Part shown: one piece after another, positions 25,493-33,974 of the stretch
How the letters are laid out: each line of letters opens with the position of its first letter
Position numbering within the stretch: position 1 is the stretch's first letter
Assembly: GCF_001513675.1 (NCBI RefSeq)
Contig: NZ_CP013859.1
Span: forward strand, 187,081 to 251,080
DNA length: 64,000 nt
From: Microbacterium sp. XT11
Lineage (GTDB): Bacteria; Actinomycetota; Actinomycetes; Actinomycetales; Microbacteriaceae
Direction of reading: 5' to 3'
Notes under the pieces: generated by a model
The model's database searches: none
Told to the model about the DNA's origin: nothing
The model's input: the letters and a program-made list of their open reading frames with translations, nothing else
Program-made: the position numbers and the translations under genes

Positions 25493-27148
25493 ATGTCAAC
25501 ACCCACTCTTCACGCATCCGTCGCCCTCGACCGGATCACCTTCACCTGGCCCGACGGCACGACGGCGCTGCACGAGGTCTCGGGCTCGTTCGGCACAGGC
25601 CGCACAGGCCTCGTCGGCCGCAACGGCGCAGGCAAGTCGACGCTCCTGCGCCTCATCGCCGGACTGCTCACGCCCACCTCGGGAGTGATCACGTCGTCCG
25701 GAGACATCGCCTACCTTCCGCAGCAGCTCACGCTCGACGTCGACCGACGCGTCGCCGACCTGCTCGGCGTCGCGACCGCTCTCGACGCCGTGCGCGCCAT
25801 CGAGTCGGGGGACGTCGACCCCGTCCATTTCGATGCCGTCGGCGACGACTGGGACATCGAGGCGCGCGCGGCGGCCTCGCTCGCCGAAGCCGGCCTGTCG
25901 CCGGACTTCCTCGACCGCAAGGTGGGCGAGCTCTCCGGCGGCGAGGCGGTGCTCGTCGCGATCTCCGGCATCCGCCTGCGCCGCGCACCCATCACCCTGC
26001 TCGACGAGCCGACCAACAACCTCGACCGCGATGCGCGGGCGGCGCTGGCGGCGATGATCCGCTCGTGGAAGGGAGCGCTCATCGTCGTCAGTCATGACCT
26101 CGCGTTGCTGGAGTTGATGGACGAGACGGCCGAACTCTACGACAACACGCTGAGCGTGTTCGGCGGGCCCTACTCCGAATGGCGGGCCTGGCTGGATGCC
26201 GAGCAGGAGGCCGCACGACAGGCGGAGGTCGCCGCCAAGCAGGTGCTGAGAAAGGAGAAGCGACAGCGTATCGAGGCCGAGGTCAAGCTCGCCCACCGGG
26301 CGCGCACGGCGAAGAAGGCCGAGATCGAGAAACGCGTCCCCAAGATCGTCGCCCACGGTCGCAAGATGGCCGCCGAGGTGTCAGCGGGCAGGCTGCGCAC
26401 CGAGGTCGGAGCCAAGGAGGACGCCGCGCGCTCTGCTCTCGACGAGGCCGGGCGCCGGGTGCGCTCGGACGCGACGATGAAGATCGAGCTGCCCGACCCG
26501 GAGGTCGCACGCAGCCGCCGCATCGCGATGCTCGGCGACGGCGAGCGCGAGTGGGTCGTGCAGGGTCCGGAGCGCGTCGCTCTCATCGGACGCAACGGCG
26601 CGGGCAAGACGACGCTGCTGGAGCGCCTGGTCGCGAGCGGCCGCTCGGGCACCGGAGATCCGCATGCGGGCGCCCCGCTCGGGGCCGGGCAGGCCGAGAC
26701 GGAGCGACCGGTCCTGCGGACCATCGCACACACCGACCGCATCGGATACCTGCCGCAACGCGTCGACGGTCTCGACGAGTCGCGGTCGGTGTTCGAGAAC
26801 GTGTCGGCCGCCGCACCCCACGTGCCGGAGAAGGAGCTGCGCAACCGCCTGGCGCGCTTCCTGATCCGCGGCGCTGCCGTCGACCGGCCCGTCTCGTCGC
26901 TCTCGGGCGGCGAGCGGTTCCGCGTGGCCCTCGCCACTCTGCTGCTCGCAGACCCGGCACCGCACCTCGTGGTTCTCGACGAGCCGACGAACAACCTCGA
27001 CCTCGACACGGTCGACCAGCTCGTCGAGGCGCTCAGGACCTACCGGGGCGCCGTGCTCGTGGTGAGCCACGACGACGCCTTCCTCACCAGGCTCGACCTC
27101 GACCTCACACTCGAGATCGACGCCCACGGCGCGCTGCACGAGGTCTGA
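25493..27148 (+). CDS. ABC-F family ATPase (ribosome-associated)
   Basis: A 551-residue protein with two ABC domains and no membrane segment. First domain: Walker A GLVGRNGAGKSTLL, signature LSGGE, Walker B ITLLDEPTNNLD. A basic linker of about 90 residues (KQVLRKEKRQRIEAEVKLAHR) sits between domains. Second domain: ALIGRNGAGKTTLL, SSLSGGERFR, LVVLDEPTNNLDLDTV. ABC-F proteins bind the ribosomal E site; some protect against antibiotics and others tune translation. CAGGAG lies before the ATG. Which subtype this is cannot be fixed from the linker alone. Confidence 0.9.
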   Translation: MSTPTLHASVALDRITFTWPDGTTALHEVSGSFGTGRTGLVGRNGAGKSTLLRLIAGLLTPTSGVITSSGDIAYLPQQLTLDVDRRVADLLGVATALDAVRAIESGDVDPVHFDAVGDDWDIEARAAASLAEAGLSPDFLDRKVGELSGGEAVLVAISGIRLRRAPITLLDEPTNNLDRDARAALAAMIRSWKGALIVVSHDLALLELMDETAELYDNTLSVFGGPYSEWRAWLDAEQEAARQAEVAAKQVLRKEKRQRIEAEVKLAHRARTAKKAEIEKRVPKIVAHGRKMAAEVSAGRLRTEVGAKEDAARSALDEAGRRVRSDATMKIELPDPEVARSRRIAMLGDGEREWVVQGPERVALIGRNGAGKTTLLERLVASGRSGTGDPHAGAPLGAGQAETERPVLRTIAHTDRIGYLPQRVDGLDESRSVFENVSAAAPHVPEKELRNRLARFLIRGAAVDRPVSSLSGGERFRVALATLLLADPAPHLVVLDEPTNNLDLDTVDQLVEALRTYRGAVLVVSHDDAFLTRLDLDLTLEIDAHGALHEV

Positions 27149-27152
27149 CCGC

Positions 27153-27184
27153 GGAGGGGGAGGGGACGACTCCCCTCCCCCTCC
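27153..27184. terminator. 14-bp perfect hairpin between convergent genes
   Basis: GGAGGGGGAGGGGA (27153-27166) pairs base for base with 27171-27184 around a CGAC loop, only four bases after the ABC-F stop and six before the stop of the convergent gene. The purine/pyrimidine-asymmetric stem is a strong candidate bidirectional terminator. Confidence 0.75.
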
Positions 27185-27190
27185 CCGTGG

Positions 27191-27934
27191 TCACTCGTCG
27201 GCGTCGCACTCCCCGTCGGCAGCGCCGTTCGGGAACAGTCCGACGACCGTCTCGCCATCGGACTCGTAGACGTTGATGCACCCCTCGACCGACCAGGTGT
27301 CGCTGTCCCGGATGTATCCGTCCTCGCCATTCGTCGCTCTCGCGGCGATGAGGTCGGGAACTCCCTTGTCATTGGGAACACCGTACGTCTCACCGCGCGC
27401 GTTCACGCCCCAGTCCGATGTCTCCGAGGTGCCGTATCGTGCCGTGACCGTCCACGTCGTCCGAGGATCGGCGGTGATCGTGATCGAGGTGCTGCCGGGC
27501 GACGGGAGCAGGGCGTCCGAGACGTGGATGGCCTTGCCTCCTCGCACCGCGTCGGAGCAGTCCCACGACGTCGTCGCCGACGTGCCTGCCTGGCCGGGAC
27601 GCACGGCGACTTCGACACTGCCTCCATTGCTGCACGTGAGGTCGAGGATCACGCGATCGGCTCCCTCCGGGATCGGTCCGAGTTCCACCGCCGCCGTTCC
27701 CGTGTAGGTTCCCGTCACGACCTGCTCGAAGGGTGTGACGGTGGTCGGCCCTGGCAGTGCGGCCACGGCCACCGCTGCTCCGGTGAGCGCCCCGGCGAGG
27801 GCCAGCGACCCGAACGCGATCGCAGCGGTGCGCGTGCGGCGCTGATGCTTCTGGAGGCGGCTGCGAGGAGTGCCGATCGCGGCGAGCTCCCGCTCGACAG
27901 CCTCCGCAAAAGCACGATCGATCGTGGGGCTCAT
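27191..27934 (-). CDS. single-pass membrane protein cotranscribed with a sigma factor gene
   Basis: A 247-residue protein. Residues 1-38 form a short cytoplasmic segment (MSPTIDRAFAEAVERELAAIG and a basic RRTRTA cluster), 39-60 a membrane helix (IAFGSLALAGALTGAAVAVAAL), and the rest an extracellular domain with Thr/Ser-rich beta-type sequence and three Cys, including WDCSD and EGCINVYES, that may form a disulfide. Its ATG overlaps the sigma-factor stop (ATGA), the usual arrangement for a sigma/anti-sigma pair. It lacks a recognisable zinc-finger anti-sigma motif, so the role as anti-sigma factor is inference. Confidence 0.72.
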   Translation of the reverse strand: MSPTIDRAFAEAVERELAAIGTPRSRLQKHQRRTRTAAIAFGSLALAGALTGAAVAVAALPGPTTVTPFEQVVTGTYTGTAAVELGPIPEGADRVILDLTCSNGGSVEVAVRPGQAGTSATTSWDCSDAVRGGKAIHVSDALLPSPGSTSITITADPRTTWTVTARYGTSETSDWGVNARGETYGVPNDKGVPDLIAARATNGEDGYIRDSDTWSVEGCINVYESDGETVVGLFPNGAADGECDADE

Positions 27935-28527
27935 GCTCGTTCTCCTTCCGTGAGGAACCAGGTCTTGTGCGCTGCGACCGGCCCGAGGTCGTTCTGCAGT
28001 CGGCGCCGCGCCCGCATGAGACGCGTGCGCGCGGCCCCGGGCGTGAGGTTGACGACGCACGCCGCGTCGGCGACCGTCAGCCCGTCGAGAGCCGTGAGAG
28101 TGAGCAAGGCCGCATCCTTCGCATCGAGCCGGCTCAGCGCGTGCCTCAGGTGGACGCCCAGCACTTCCGCCTCGATGACGGTCACCGCCTCGTCCGCTGC
28201 ATCCGGTGCCGTGCCCTCCCGGGGCATCGCGGCAAGCAGACGCCGGTACCGGAGTCCCGCCCGCTTCTGGTTGCGCGCTGTGTTGGCGACCGTGACGAGA
28301 AGTCAGGGCAGTACCGAGCCGTCGACGACTGTGACGCTCCGTCGGCGACGCCACAACTCGAAGAAGGCCATCGCGGTCGCGTCATCCGCGTCGTGGCTCC
28401 GCTCGACCAGCGCGGCGGCCCTGCGATGGACCCGATCTCGATGACGGCGGAAGAGATCGGCGAAGGCCTCGCCGCTGCCGTTGCGTGCGCTCAGCCAGAT
28501 CTCGGCCTCGTCGTTGTCTTCACTCAT
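27931..28527 (-). pseudogene. sigma-70 family (ECF-type) sigma factor interrupted by a stop codon
   Basis: The frame encodes region 2 from residue 1 (AEIWLSARNGSGEAFADLFRRHRDRVHRRA, then DDATAMAFFELWRRR) and region 4 (LRHALSRLDAKDAALLTLTALDGLTVADAACVVNLTPGAARTRLMRARRRL). Between them, a TGA at 28303-28305 stops translation after residue 74 at GSVLP; relatives have Trp here (SVLPWLL), so a single TGG to TGA change explains it. Both flanking halves remain in one frame and otherwise intact, so the mutation is probably recent. Region 4 alone could still be made from a downstream ATG at 28227. Confidence 0.82.
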
Positions 28528-28594
28528 ACTCGGGGATGTCCGGCATCCGCCGATGTGTCACACATCGGCGCCCGGCAATCCGCATCGCGTCGCC

Positions 28595-29002
28595 TCACCC
28601 CCTTCTGCTGCGCATCGCGCGCGTGTGCGCGATGCCCGGATCGGCGGCGAGCCTGGCGTACTCGTCGGACTCGCGCGGGACCAGTGCGACGCGCCCCTGA
28701 TCGTCGCTGACGATTCCCCATCCGTAGCGCTTGCCCAGCGGCGATGACCGCAGGCATGCCTGTCCCCGCGAGAAGAACTCCTCGCGGGCGCGCTGGTCAC
28801 CCGGATCCATCCCCTTCCGCCGCGCGTACGTCTCGAAGATCACGTCGTCGGACGTACGCGAGAACGGGTGCTCGGCGATCAGCTGGTAGTGCAGCGCCGC
28901 GATCGTCGGCGTAGCAGACGGAGGCTCCTGCGCGGCCTCGGCCGGGCAGTCCTCTGCCACCTCGATGAAGGTCGAGATGTAGTCGGTGGTGTGTGCGGCC
29001 AT
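28595..29002 (-). CDS. DUF6157 family protein
   Basis: A 135-residue soluble protein. Characteristic parts are HTTDYISTFIEVAEDCP at the N-terminus, TIAALHYQLIAEHPFSRTSDDVIFETY in the middle, and LGKRYGWGIVSDDQGRVALVPRES near the end, which together fit DUF6157. These occur widely in bacteria without known role. The upstream DNA contains a fourfold 16-bp repeat that starts 36 bases before the ATG. Confidence 0.82.
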   Translation of the reverse strand: MAAHTTDYISTFIEVAEDCPAEAAQEPPSATPTIAALHYQLIAEHPFSRTSDDVIFETYARRKGMDPGDQRAREEFFSRGQACLRSSPLGKRYGWGIVSDDQGRVALVPRESDEYARLAADPGIAHTRAMRSRRG

Positions 29003-29038
29003 GCCTCCAGGATGCACCCCGGCTCCGACGTCCGCCCG

Positions 29039-29102
29039 CGCCGGCATCCGCTCGCGCCGGCATCCGCTCGCGCCGGCATCCGCTCGCGCCGGCATCCGCT
29101 CG
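29039..29102. repeat. four perfect 16-bp tandem repeats
   Basis: The unit CGCCGGCATCCGCTCG is repeated four times without mismatch, then decays into CGCCCGCCTCCG. Each unit contains the octamer GGCATCCG that is common over the whole window. Likely a slippage-prone microsatellite in the DUF6157 promoter region. Confidence 0.9.
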
Positions 29103-29152
29103 CGCCCGCCTCCGCCGCGCCCGCATCCCCCGCGCCCGCGGCACGTACGTTT

Positions 29153-29223
29153 TGTCGGGAGAAATCCCAACTGTCGGGAGAATCAGGGCCGACACGCCGA
29201 CACCCGGGCCACGGCTCCCGACA
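29153..29223. promoter_or_regulatory. three TGTCGGGAG boxes upstream of lhr and DUF6157
   Basis: TGTCGGGAGAA occurs at 29153-29163 and 29172-29182, a 19-base step (about two helical turns), and the inverse CTCCCGACA at 29215-29223. The patch around them is the only AT-containing part of the spacer. It resembles an operator cluster; the regulator is unknown. Confidence 0.45.
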
Positions 29224-29250
29224 AAGTGAACACGAGCGGATGCCAGCACA

Positions 29251-29330
29251 ACCCCGGACACCGGCCCAACCCCGGGCACCAGCCCGACCCGGGCACCAGC
29301 ACAACCCGGGCACCGGCCCGACCCCGGATG
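29251..29330. repeat. imperfect 17-18 bp direct repeats before lhr
   Basis: Four units of the form ACCCCGGGCACCAGCCCG follow each other with small differences (29251-29268, 29269-29286, 29287-29303, 29304-29320) and a partial fifth. They end 27 bases before the lhr start codon. Confidence 0.75.
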
Positions 29331-29356
29331 TCGGAGGCAGGACGCATGATGGAGGC

Positions 29357-32300
29357 ATGAGCGACGCGTCCAGAGACACACCGCGCGACGTCCTCGACCG
29401 CTTCACCCCGGCGACGCAGGACTGGTTCCGCGGTGCGTTCAGCGCCCCGACTCCCGCGCAGGCGGGCGCGTGGGAGGCGGTCTCGGCGGGGAAGCACGCT
29501 CTCGTGGTCGCTCCGACCGGGTCGGGCAAGACGCTGTCGGCCTTCCTGTGGGCCATCGACAGCGTGTTCCGTGCCGGCCCGCTCGAGAAGGGCGCCGCCC
29601 GCACCCGCATCCTCTACATCTCGCCCCTGAAAGCCCTCGGAGTCGACGTCGAGCGCAACCTCCGTTCGCCGCTGGTGGGCATCGGGCAGTCCGCGCGGCG
29701 CCTCGGCATGCCGGCGCCGTCCGTCACCGTGGGCGTCCGCTCGGGCGACACGACGTCCAGCGACCGGCGCAAGCTCGTCGCCGATCCCCCCGACATCCTC
29801 ATCACGACCCCCGAGTCGCTGTACCTCATGCTAACCAGCCGCGCGGGCGAGACGCTGCGCGACGTGCACACCGTCATCATCGACGAGGTGCACGCGGTGG
29901 CCGCGACCAAGCGCGGCGCACACCTCGCCGTGAGCCTCGAGCGGCTCGACGCGCTCCGCCGCTCGCACGGCGCGGAGTCCCCGGCGCAGCGCATCGGGCT
30001 CTCGGCCACGGTGCGCCCGATCGACGAGGTCGCCCGCTTCCTCGGCGGCGCCGACCCTGTCGAGATCGTCGCGCCGCCGGCGTCGAAGACCTTCGAGCTG
30101 GACGTCGTCGTCCCCATGGACGACATGACCAATCCCCCGCCTCCACCGGGCGTCCCCGCTCCGGACGACGGTGAGCCCGCCGAGTACACCGAGGTCACCG
30201 GATCGATCTGGCCGCATGTCGAAGAAGCCATCGTCGACCGCATCCTGCAGAACAACTCGACGATCGTGTTCGCCAATTCACGACGTCTCGCCGAACGCCT
30301 CACCGGCCGCCTCAACGAGATCTACTCCGAGCGCATCGGCGTCGCGCTTCCCGACGCGACCGTGCCCGCCGCCATGATGGCGCAGGCCGGCGCCACAGCC
30401 GGCGCCGAGCCGGTGCTCGCGAAGGCCCACCACGGCTCGGTGTCGAAAGAACAGCGGGCCCAGGTCGAGGAGGAGCTGAAGTCGGGTGCGCTGCGGTGCG
30501 TCGTGGCGACCAGCAGCCTCGAGCTCGGCATCGACATGGGCGCGGTCGACCTGGTGATCCAGGTCGAGGCCCCGCCCTCCGCGGCATCCGGCCTGCAGCG
30601 CGTCGGCCGAGCAGGCCATCAGGTCGGCGAGATCAGCCGGGCGGCCCTCTTCCCGAAGCACCGCGGGGATGTGCTGCACACGGCCGTGGTGACGGAACGG
30701 ATGCTGGCGGGCAAGATCGAGGCGATCCAGGTCCCGCGCAATCCGCTCGACATCCTCGCCCAGCAGACGGTGGCGGCGAGCGCGCTCGGCGAGATCAGCG
30801 TGGAGGAGTGGTTCGAGACGGTCCGCCGCTCTGCGCCGTTCCACTCGCTCCCCCGGTCGGCGTACGAGGCCACGCTCGACCTCCTCGCCGGACGCTTCCC
30901 CTCCGACGAGTTCGCCGAGCTGCGGCCGCGGCTGGTGTGGGACCGCGACGCCGGTACGCTCACCGGCCGTCCGGGCGCGCAGCGCATCGCCGTCACCAGC
31001 GGCGGCACCATCCCCGACCGCGGTCTCTTCGGAGTCTTCGTCGCCGGAGAGACGACGGGCGCGCGTGTCGGCGAGCTCGACGAAGAGATGGTCTACGAGT
31101 CGCGTGTCGGCGACGTGTTCACGCTCGGCACCACGAGCTGGCGCATAGCCGAGATCACTCATGATCGTGTCAATGTGATTCCGGCATACGGTCAGCCCGG
31201 CAAGGTGCCGTTCTGGCACGGTGACGGCCTCGGCAGGCCCTTCGAACTCGGCGAGGCGCTCGGCCGCTTCTCGCGTGAGGTCTCGTCCGCTACCCCGGAC
31301 AAGGCAGAGCGACGCCTCATCGACGCGGGGCTCGACGAGCAGGCGCGCGCGAACCTCCTGGCGCACCTCCGCGAGCAGCGCGAGGCGACGGGCACCCTCC
31401 CCACCGACCGCACGCTGACCGTCGAACGCGGACATGACGAGGTCGGCGACTGGCGCGTGATCCTGCATTCCCCGTACGGCATGAAGGTGCATGCGCCCTG
31501 GGCGCTGGCCATCAACGCGCGGGTTCGCGAGCGACTGGGGGTTGAGGGCTCGGCGGTCGCGAGCGACGACGGCATCATCGTGCGCATCCCGGATGCCGAG
31601 GCGGAGCCCCCGGGTGCGGAGCTGTTCGTGTTCGACCCCGATGAACTGGAGCAGCTCGTGACCCAGGAGGTCGGCGGCTCGGCGCTTTTCGCCTCGCGAT
31701 TCCGCGAGTGCGCAGCTCGCGCGCTGCTGATGCCGCGCACGAACCCGAACCGCCGCACGCCGCTCTGGCAGCAGCGTCAGCGCTCGGCGCAGCTCCTCGA
31801 GGTCGCACGCCGGCATCCGACGTTCCCCGTCATCCTTGAGACCCTGCGTGAGGTGCTGCAAGACGTCTACGACCTCCCCTCGCTGCGACGCCTCGCGACG
31901 GAGATCGCCGACCGCCGCATCCGACTCGTCGAGACGCAGCCGTCTCAGCCGTCGCCTTTCGCGCGTGATCTGCTCTTCGGATACGTGGGCGCCTTCATGT
32001 ACGAGGGCGACTCGCCCCTCGCGGAACGCCGGGCGGCAGCGCTGTCGGTCGACCCCGCGCTGCTCGGGGAGCTGCTGGGCACGGTCGAGCTCCGCGAACT
32101 CCTCGACCCCGAGGTCATCGCCCAGTTCGAGCGCGAGGCGCAGCGCCTCGATCCCGAGCGCAAGGCGCGCGGACTGGAGGGGGTCGCCGACCTGCTGCGG
32201 ATGCTGGGCCCGCTCGACGCCACGGAGGTCGCCGACCGGCTGGAGGCGCCCGGTGAGGCCGCGGCTCACCTCGACGCCCTCGTCACGGCGCGGCGGGCCA

Positions 32301-33937
32301 TCCCCGTCACGATCGCCGGCGTCTCGCGCGTCGCGGCGATCGAAGACGCCGGCCGGCTGCGCGACGCACTGGGTGCCGCTCTCCCCACCGGCATCCCCGT
32401 CGCGTTCCTCGAACCGCTCGCGGATCCTCTCGGCGACCTCCTCGCGCGGTACGCCCGCACCCACGGACCGTTCACGACGGATGCCGTTGCGTCGCGGTTC
32501 GGGATCGGAGCCGCCGTCGCCCGGCACGCGCTGCAGCGCCTGGAGCACGCGGGGCGGCTCGCGAGCGGCTACTTCCTGCCGACGGCGGCGGGCTCCGGCG
32601 ACGACCTCGAGTGGTGCGACGCCGAGGTGCTGCGGCGGCTGCGGATGCGCTCGCTCGCCGCGATCCGCGGCAGCGTCGAGCCCGTGCCGCCCGAGGCGTA
32701 CGCGCGGTTCCTCCCCGACTGGCAGCATCTGACTCGGCCGCTCGAAGGGCTCGACGGCGTCATGACCGTCGTCGAGCAGTTCGCAGGGGTGCCGATTCCG
32801 GCGAGCGCATGGGAGTCGCTGGTCCTGCCGTCGCGCGTCCGCGACTACTCCCCCGCGCTGCTCGACGAGCTCACGGCGTCGGGCGAGGTGATCTGGTCAG
32901 GGCACGGCACGCTCCCCGGCCGCGATGGGTGGGTGTCGCTGCACCCCGCCGATCTCGCCCCGTTCACGCTCCCCGAGCCGGAGGACGAGGTCGCCCCCGA
33001 GTCGCTGGACGCGCGCATCCTCGCGGCGCTCGGAGCCGGAGGCGCGTACTTCGCCGCGCAGCTGAAGGAGATGACCGGCGCGGAGAACGAGCAGTCGGTG
33101 CGGGAAGCGCTGTGGAACCTGACGTGGGCGGGCCGGGTCACGAACGACACCTTCGCTCCCATCCGCGGGCTGCTCGCCGGCGGTTCCCAGGCGCACAAGG
33201 TCACCCGACGCGCACCCCGCGCCCGCACCTACCACGGCATGTCACTCACGCGCACCGCTCCGCGACCCACGTCCCTCGGCGGGCGCTGGTCGCTTCTCCC
33301 GCCAGCCGAGTCCGACCCCTCACGCCGCGCGACCGTGACCGCGGGGCTGCTGCTCGACCGCTACGGCGTGGTAACCCGCGGCGCGGTGCAGGCCGAAGGC
33401 GTCCCCGGCGGCTTCGCGCAGGCGTATCGCGTGCTCGCCGGGTTCGAAGAGGCCGGACATTGCCGGCGCGGCTACGTGATCGAGAAGCTCGGGGCCGCGC
33501 AGTTCGCGGCATCCGCCACCGTCGATCGCCTGCGGACGTTCGCCGGACTCGCCGACCCTCCGCCGCGCACGGCGATCACGCTCGCGGCGACAGACCCCGC
33601 CAACCCCTACGGTGCCGCGCTCGCGTGGCCGCGACTCGACGGCGTGTCGGCGCGGCCAGGACGCAAGGCGGGCGCCCTCGTGGTGCTCGTCGACGGATCG
33701 CTCGTGCTCTCCCTCGAGCGCGGAGGACGCTCCGTGCTGGCCTTCACCGACGACGCCGACGTGCTGGGCGCCGCCGCTGCCGACCTCGCCGGCACCGCGC
33801 GTGCGCGCCGCCTCGACACCCTCACGGTCGAGAAGGTCAACGGCGAAGGCATATACGGAACCGATCTCGCGCGCGCGCTGCAGGAGGCGGGATTCGTGGC
33901 CACCCCCCGCGGATACACGCTCAGGAAGGTCGTCTGA
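29357..33937 (+). CDS. lhr: Lhr-type large superfamily 2 ATP-dependent helicase
   Basis: A 1526-residue helicase. N-terminal RecA domains: Q-motif-like PTPAQAGAWEAV, Walker A ALVVAPTGSGKTLSAFLW, DEVH box TVIIDEVHAVAATKRG, motif III GLSATVRP and the C-terminal helicase motif LQRVGRAGHQVGE. After these come the winged helix and beta-barrel Lhr core, then a long Lhr C-terminal (DUF4-like helical/HTH) region typical of actinobacterial Lhr. Lhr unwinds DNA-RNA and branched DNA and is linked to the DNA-damage response in mycobacteria. GGAGG is almost adjacent to the ATG. Followed by EI24 and nei, a plausible repair neighbourhood. Confidence 0.94.
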   Translation: MSDASRDTPRDVLDRFTPATQDWFRGAFSAPTPAQAGAWEAVSAGKHALVVAPTGSGKTLSAFLWAIDSVFRAGPLEKGAARTRILYISPLKALGVDVERNLRSPLVGIGQSARRLGMPAPSVTVGVRSGDTTSSDRRKLVADPPDILITTPESLYLMLTSRAGETLRDVHTVIIDEVHAVAATKRGAHLAVSLERLDALRRSHGAESPAQRIGLSATVRPIDEVARFLGGADPVEIVAPPASKTFELDVVVPMDDMTNPPPPPGVPAPDDGEPAEYTEVTGSIWPHVEEAIVDRILQNNSTIVFANSRRLAERLTGRLNEIYSERIGVALPDATVPAAMMAQAGATAGAEPVLAKAHHGSVSKEQRAQVEEELKSGALRCVVATSSLELGIDMGAVDLVIQVEAPPSAASGLQRVGRAGHQVGEISRAALFPKHRGDVLHTAVVTERMLAGKIEAIQVPRNPLDILAQQTVAASALGEISVEEWFETVRRSAPFHSLPRSAYEATLDLLAGRFPSDEFAELRPRLVWDRDAGTLTGRPGAQRIAVTSGGTIPDRGLFGVFVAGETTGARVGELDEEMVYESRVGDVFTLGTTSWRIAEITHDRVNVIPAYGQPGKVPFWHGDGLGRPFELGEALGRFSREVSSATPDKAERRLIDAGLDEQARANLLAHLREQREATGTLPTDRTLTVERGHDEVGDWRVILHSPYGMKVHAPWALAINARVRERLGVEGSAVASDDGIIVRIPDAEAEPPGAELFVFDPDELEQLVTQEVGGSALFASRFRECAARALLMPRTNPNRRTPLWQQRQRSAQLLEVARRHPTFPVILETLREVLQDVYDLPSLRRLATEIADRRIRLVETQPSQPSPFARDLLFGYVGAFMYEGDSPLAERRAAALSVDPALLGELLGTVELRELLDPEVIAQFEREAQRLDPERKARGLEGVADLLRMLGPLDATEVADRLEAPGEAAAHLDALVTARRAIPVTIAGVSRVAAIEDAGRLRDALGAALPTGIPVAFLEPLADPLGDLLARYARTHGPFTTDAVASRFGIGAAVARHALQRLEHAGRLASGYFLPTAAGSGDDLEWCDAEVLRRLRMRSLAAIRGSVEPVPPEAYARFLPDWQHLTRPLEGLDGVMTVVEQFAGVPIPASAWESLVLPSRVRDYSPALLDELTASGEVIWSGHGTLPGRDGWVSLHPADLAPFTLPEPEDEVAPESLDARILAALGAGGAYFAAQLKEMTGAENEQSVREALWNLTWAGRVTNDTFAPIRGLLAGGSQAHKVTRRAPRARTYHGMSLTRTAPRPTSLGGRWSLLPPAESDPSRRATVTAGLLLDRYGVVTRGAVQAEGVPGGFAQAYRVLAGFEEAGHCRRGYVIEKLGAAQFAASATVDRLRTFAGLADPPPRTAITLAATDPANPYGAALAWPRLDGVSARPGRKAGALVVLVDGSLVLSLERGGRSVLAFTDDADVLGAAAADLAGTARARRLDTLTVEKVNGEGIYGTDLARALQEAGFVATPRGYTLRKVV

Positions 33938-33974
33938 CCGCGCGGCGCGGAGGGACTGGCATAGGGTGTCGACC

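Larger units (their letters stand above)
29003..29356. other. gene-free, repeat-rich spacer between DUF6157 and lhr
   Basis: A 354-base interval with no convincing gene. The lhr reading frame stays open through it, but the translation is Arg/Pro/Ala repeat sequence and begins to look like protein only at 29357. It holds a 4 x 16 bp tandem repeat, three TGTCGGGAG boxes and a second set of imperfect 17-18 bp repeats, each listed separately. Confidence 0.6.

Noticed and set aside
29039..29102. CRISPR array
   Set aside because: Units are 16 bp and contiguous with no spacers; it is a simple tandem repeat.
28868..29356. Upstream extension of the lhr reading frame by 163 codons
   Set aside because: Translation is low-complexity Arg/Pro/Ala repeat matching DNA tandem repeats and overlaps the DUF6157 gene; helicase homology starts after 29357.
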